Part shown: positions 18,701 through 18,962 of the stretch, piece by piece
Position numbering within the stretch: position 1 is the first letter of the stretch
Layout: the number at the start of each line of letters is the position of its first letter
NCBI GenBank assembly: GCA_019693395.1
Contig: JAAMXP010003019.1
Location: 1 to 18,962, forward strand
From: Ettlia oleoabundans
Taxonomy: Eukaryota > Chlorophyta > Chlorophyceae > Chlamydomonadales
Direction of reading: 5' to 3'
DNA: 18,962 nucleotides
Notes under the pieces: generated by a model
The model's input: the letters and a program-made list of their open reading frames with translations, nothing else
The model's database searches: none
What the model was told of the DNA's origin: nothing
Position numbers and translations under genes: made by a program

Positions 18701-18962
18701 CTGCACGGGGGCATGGCCAGAGATGGCGGGGATGGGGCGGCAAGAGGTCAGCCAAACATGCCAGGAAGGGGTCAGGGGCAGGATGGCACCAAGCGGTGGG
18801 CACTGGAGCAAAAAACACGCCATCAAAGCTTGCCACGGTGTGTTTATCTGCCATACATAGCAAGCACAGACGGCAGCCGGCATCCGCACAGCGACACTAG
18901 CATTGACAGACCACAGACGCACGTATGGAACTAAATTGTTATCGCTCAATCACCAAACACAC
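18701..18962 (-). other. Partial intron of NOP14 at the right edge
   Basis: Reading the minus strand from the edge down to the GTGCAG acceptor at 18701, no stretch combines a donor in phase 0 with NOP14-like residues. The segment is therefore taken as intron, at least 262 bases long, and the 5' exons lie outside the window. Confidence 0.6.

Overview
The window is nuclear DNA from an intron-dense, moderately GC-rich eukaryote, most likely a chlorophyte green alga (Trebouxiophyceae or Sphaeropleales type). The reasons are many short exons, introns of about 130-440 bases with GTGAG/GTGGG donors and TGCAG acceptors, CAG/CTG-rich Ala- and Gln-rich proteins, and a TGTAA motif placed like a green-algal poly(A) signal. 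The species is not identifiable by eye. All three genes lie on the minus strand, head to tail, and no convincing plus-strand gene was found. I built the exon models by hand from splice sites, reading-frame phase and family resemblance; every junction listed keeps phase.

Right part (18700 down to 12563): 13 exons of a NOP14 homologue, a nucleolar protein of the small-subunit processome. The 5' end lies beyond the right edge. The visible part encodes 916 residues and ends in a Lys-rich tail.

Middle (11824 down to 3062): a complete 22-exon gene of 1204 codons for an OSCA/CSC1/TMEM63-type (DUF221, RSN1_7TM) hyperosmolality- or mechanosensitive cation channel. It has the full membrane plan. The segment between TM2 and TM3 is very large: a roughly 245-residue Ser/Gly/Pro-rich disordered stretch plus a Gln/Glu-rich coiled coil. 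One intron is GC-AG.

Left part (2498 down to 40, continuing off the left edge): six exons of a membrane protein that I could not name. It has an N-terminal GAF-like region, a low-complexity linker, and at least three hydrophobic segments at the left edge. The layout resembles algal membrane-bound sensor or nucleotide-cyclase-like proteins, but no catalytic domain is visible.

The spacers (2499-3061 and 11825-12562) hold UTRs and presumed promoters. The genes have no evident shared pathway: ribosome biogenesis, osmo/mechanosensing and a putative sensor. I see no mobile element, CRISPR array, rRNA or tRNA.
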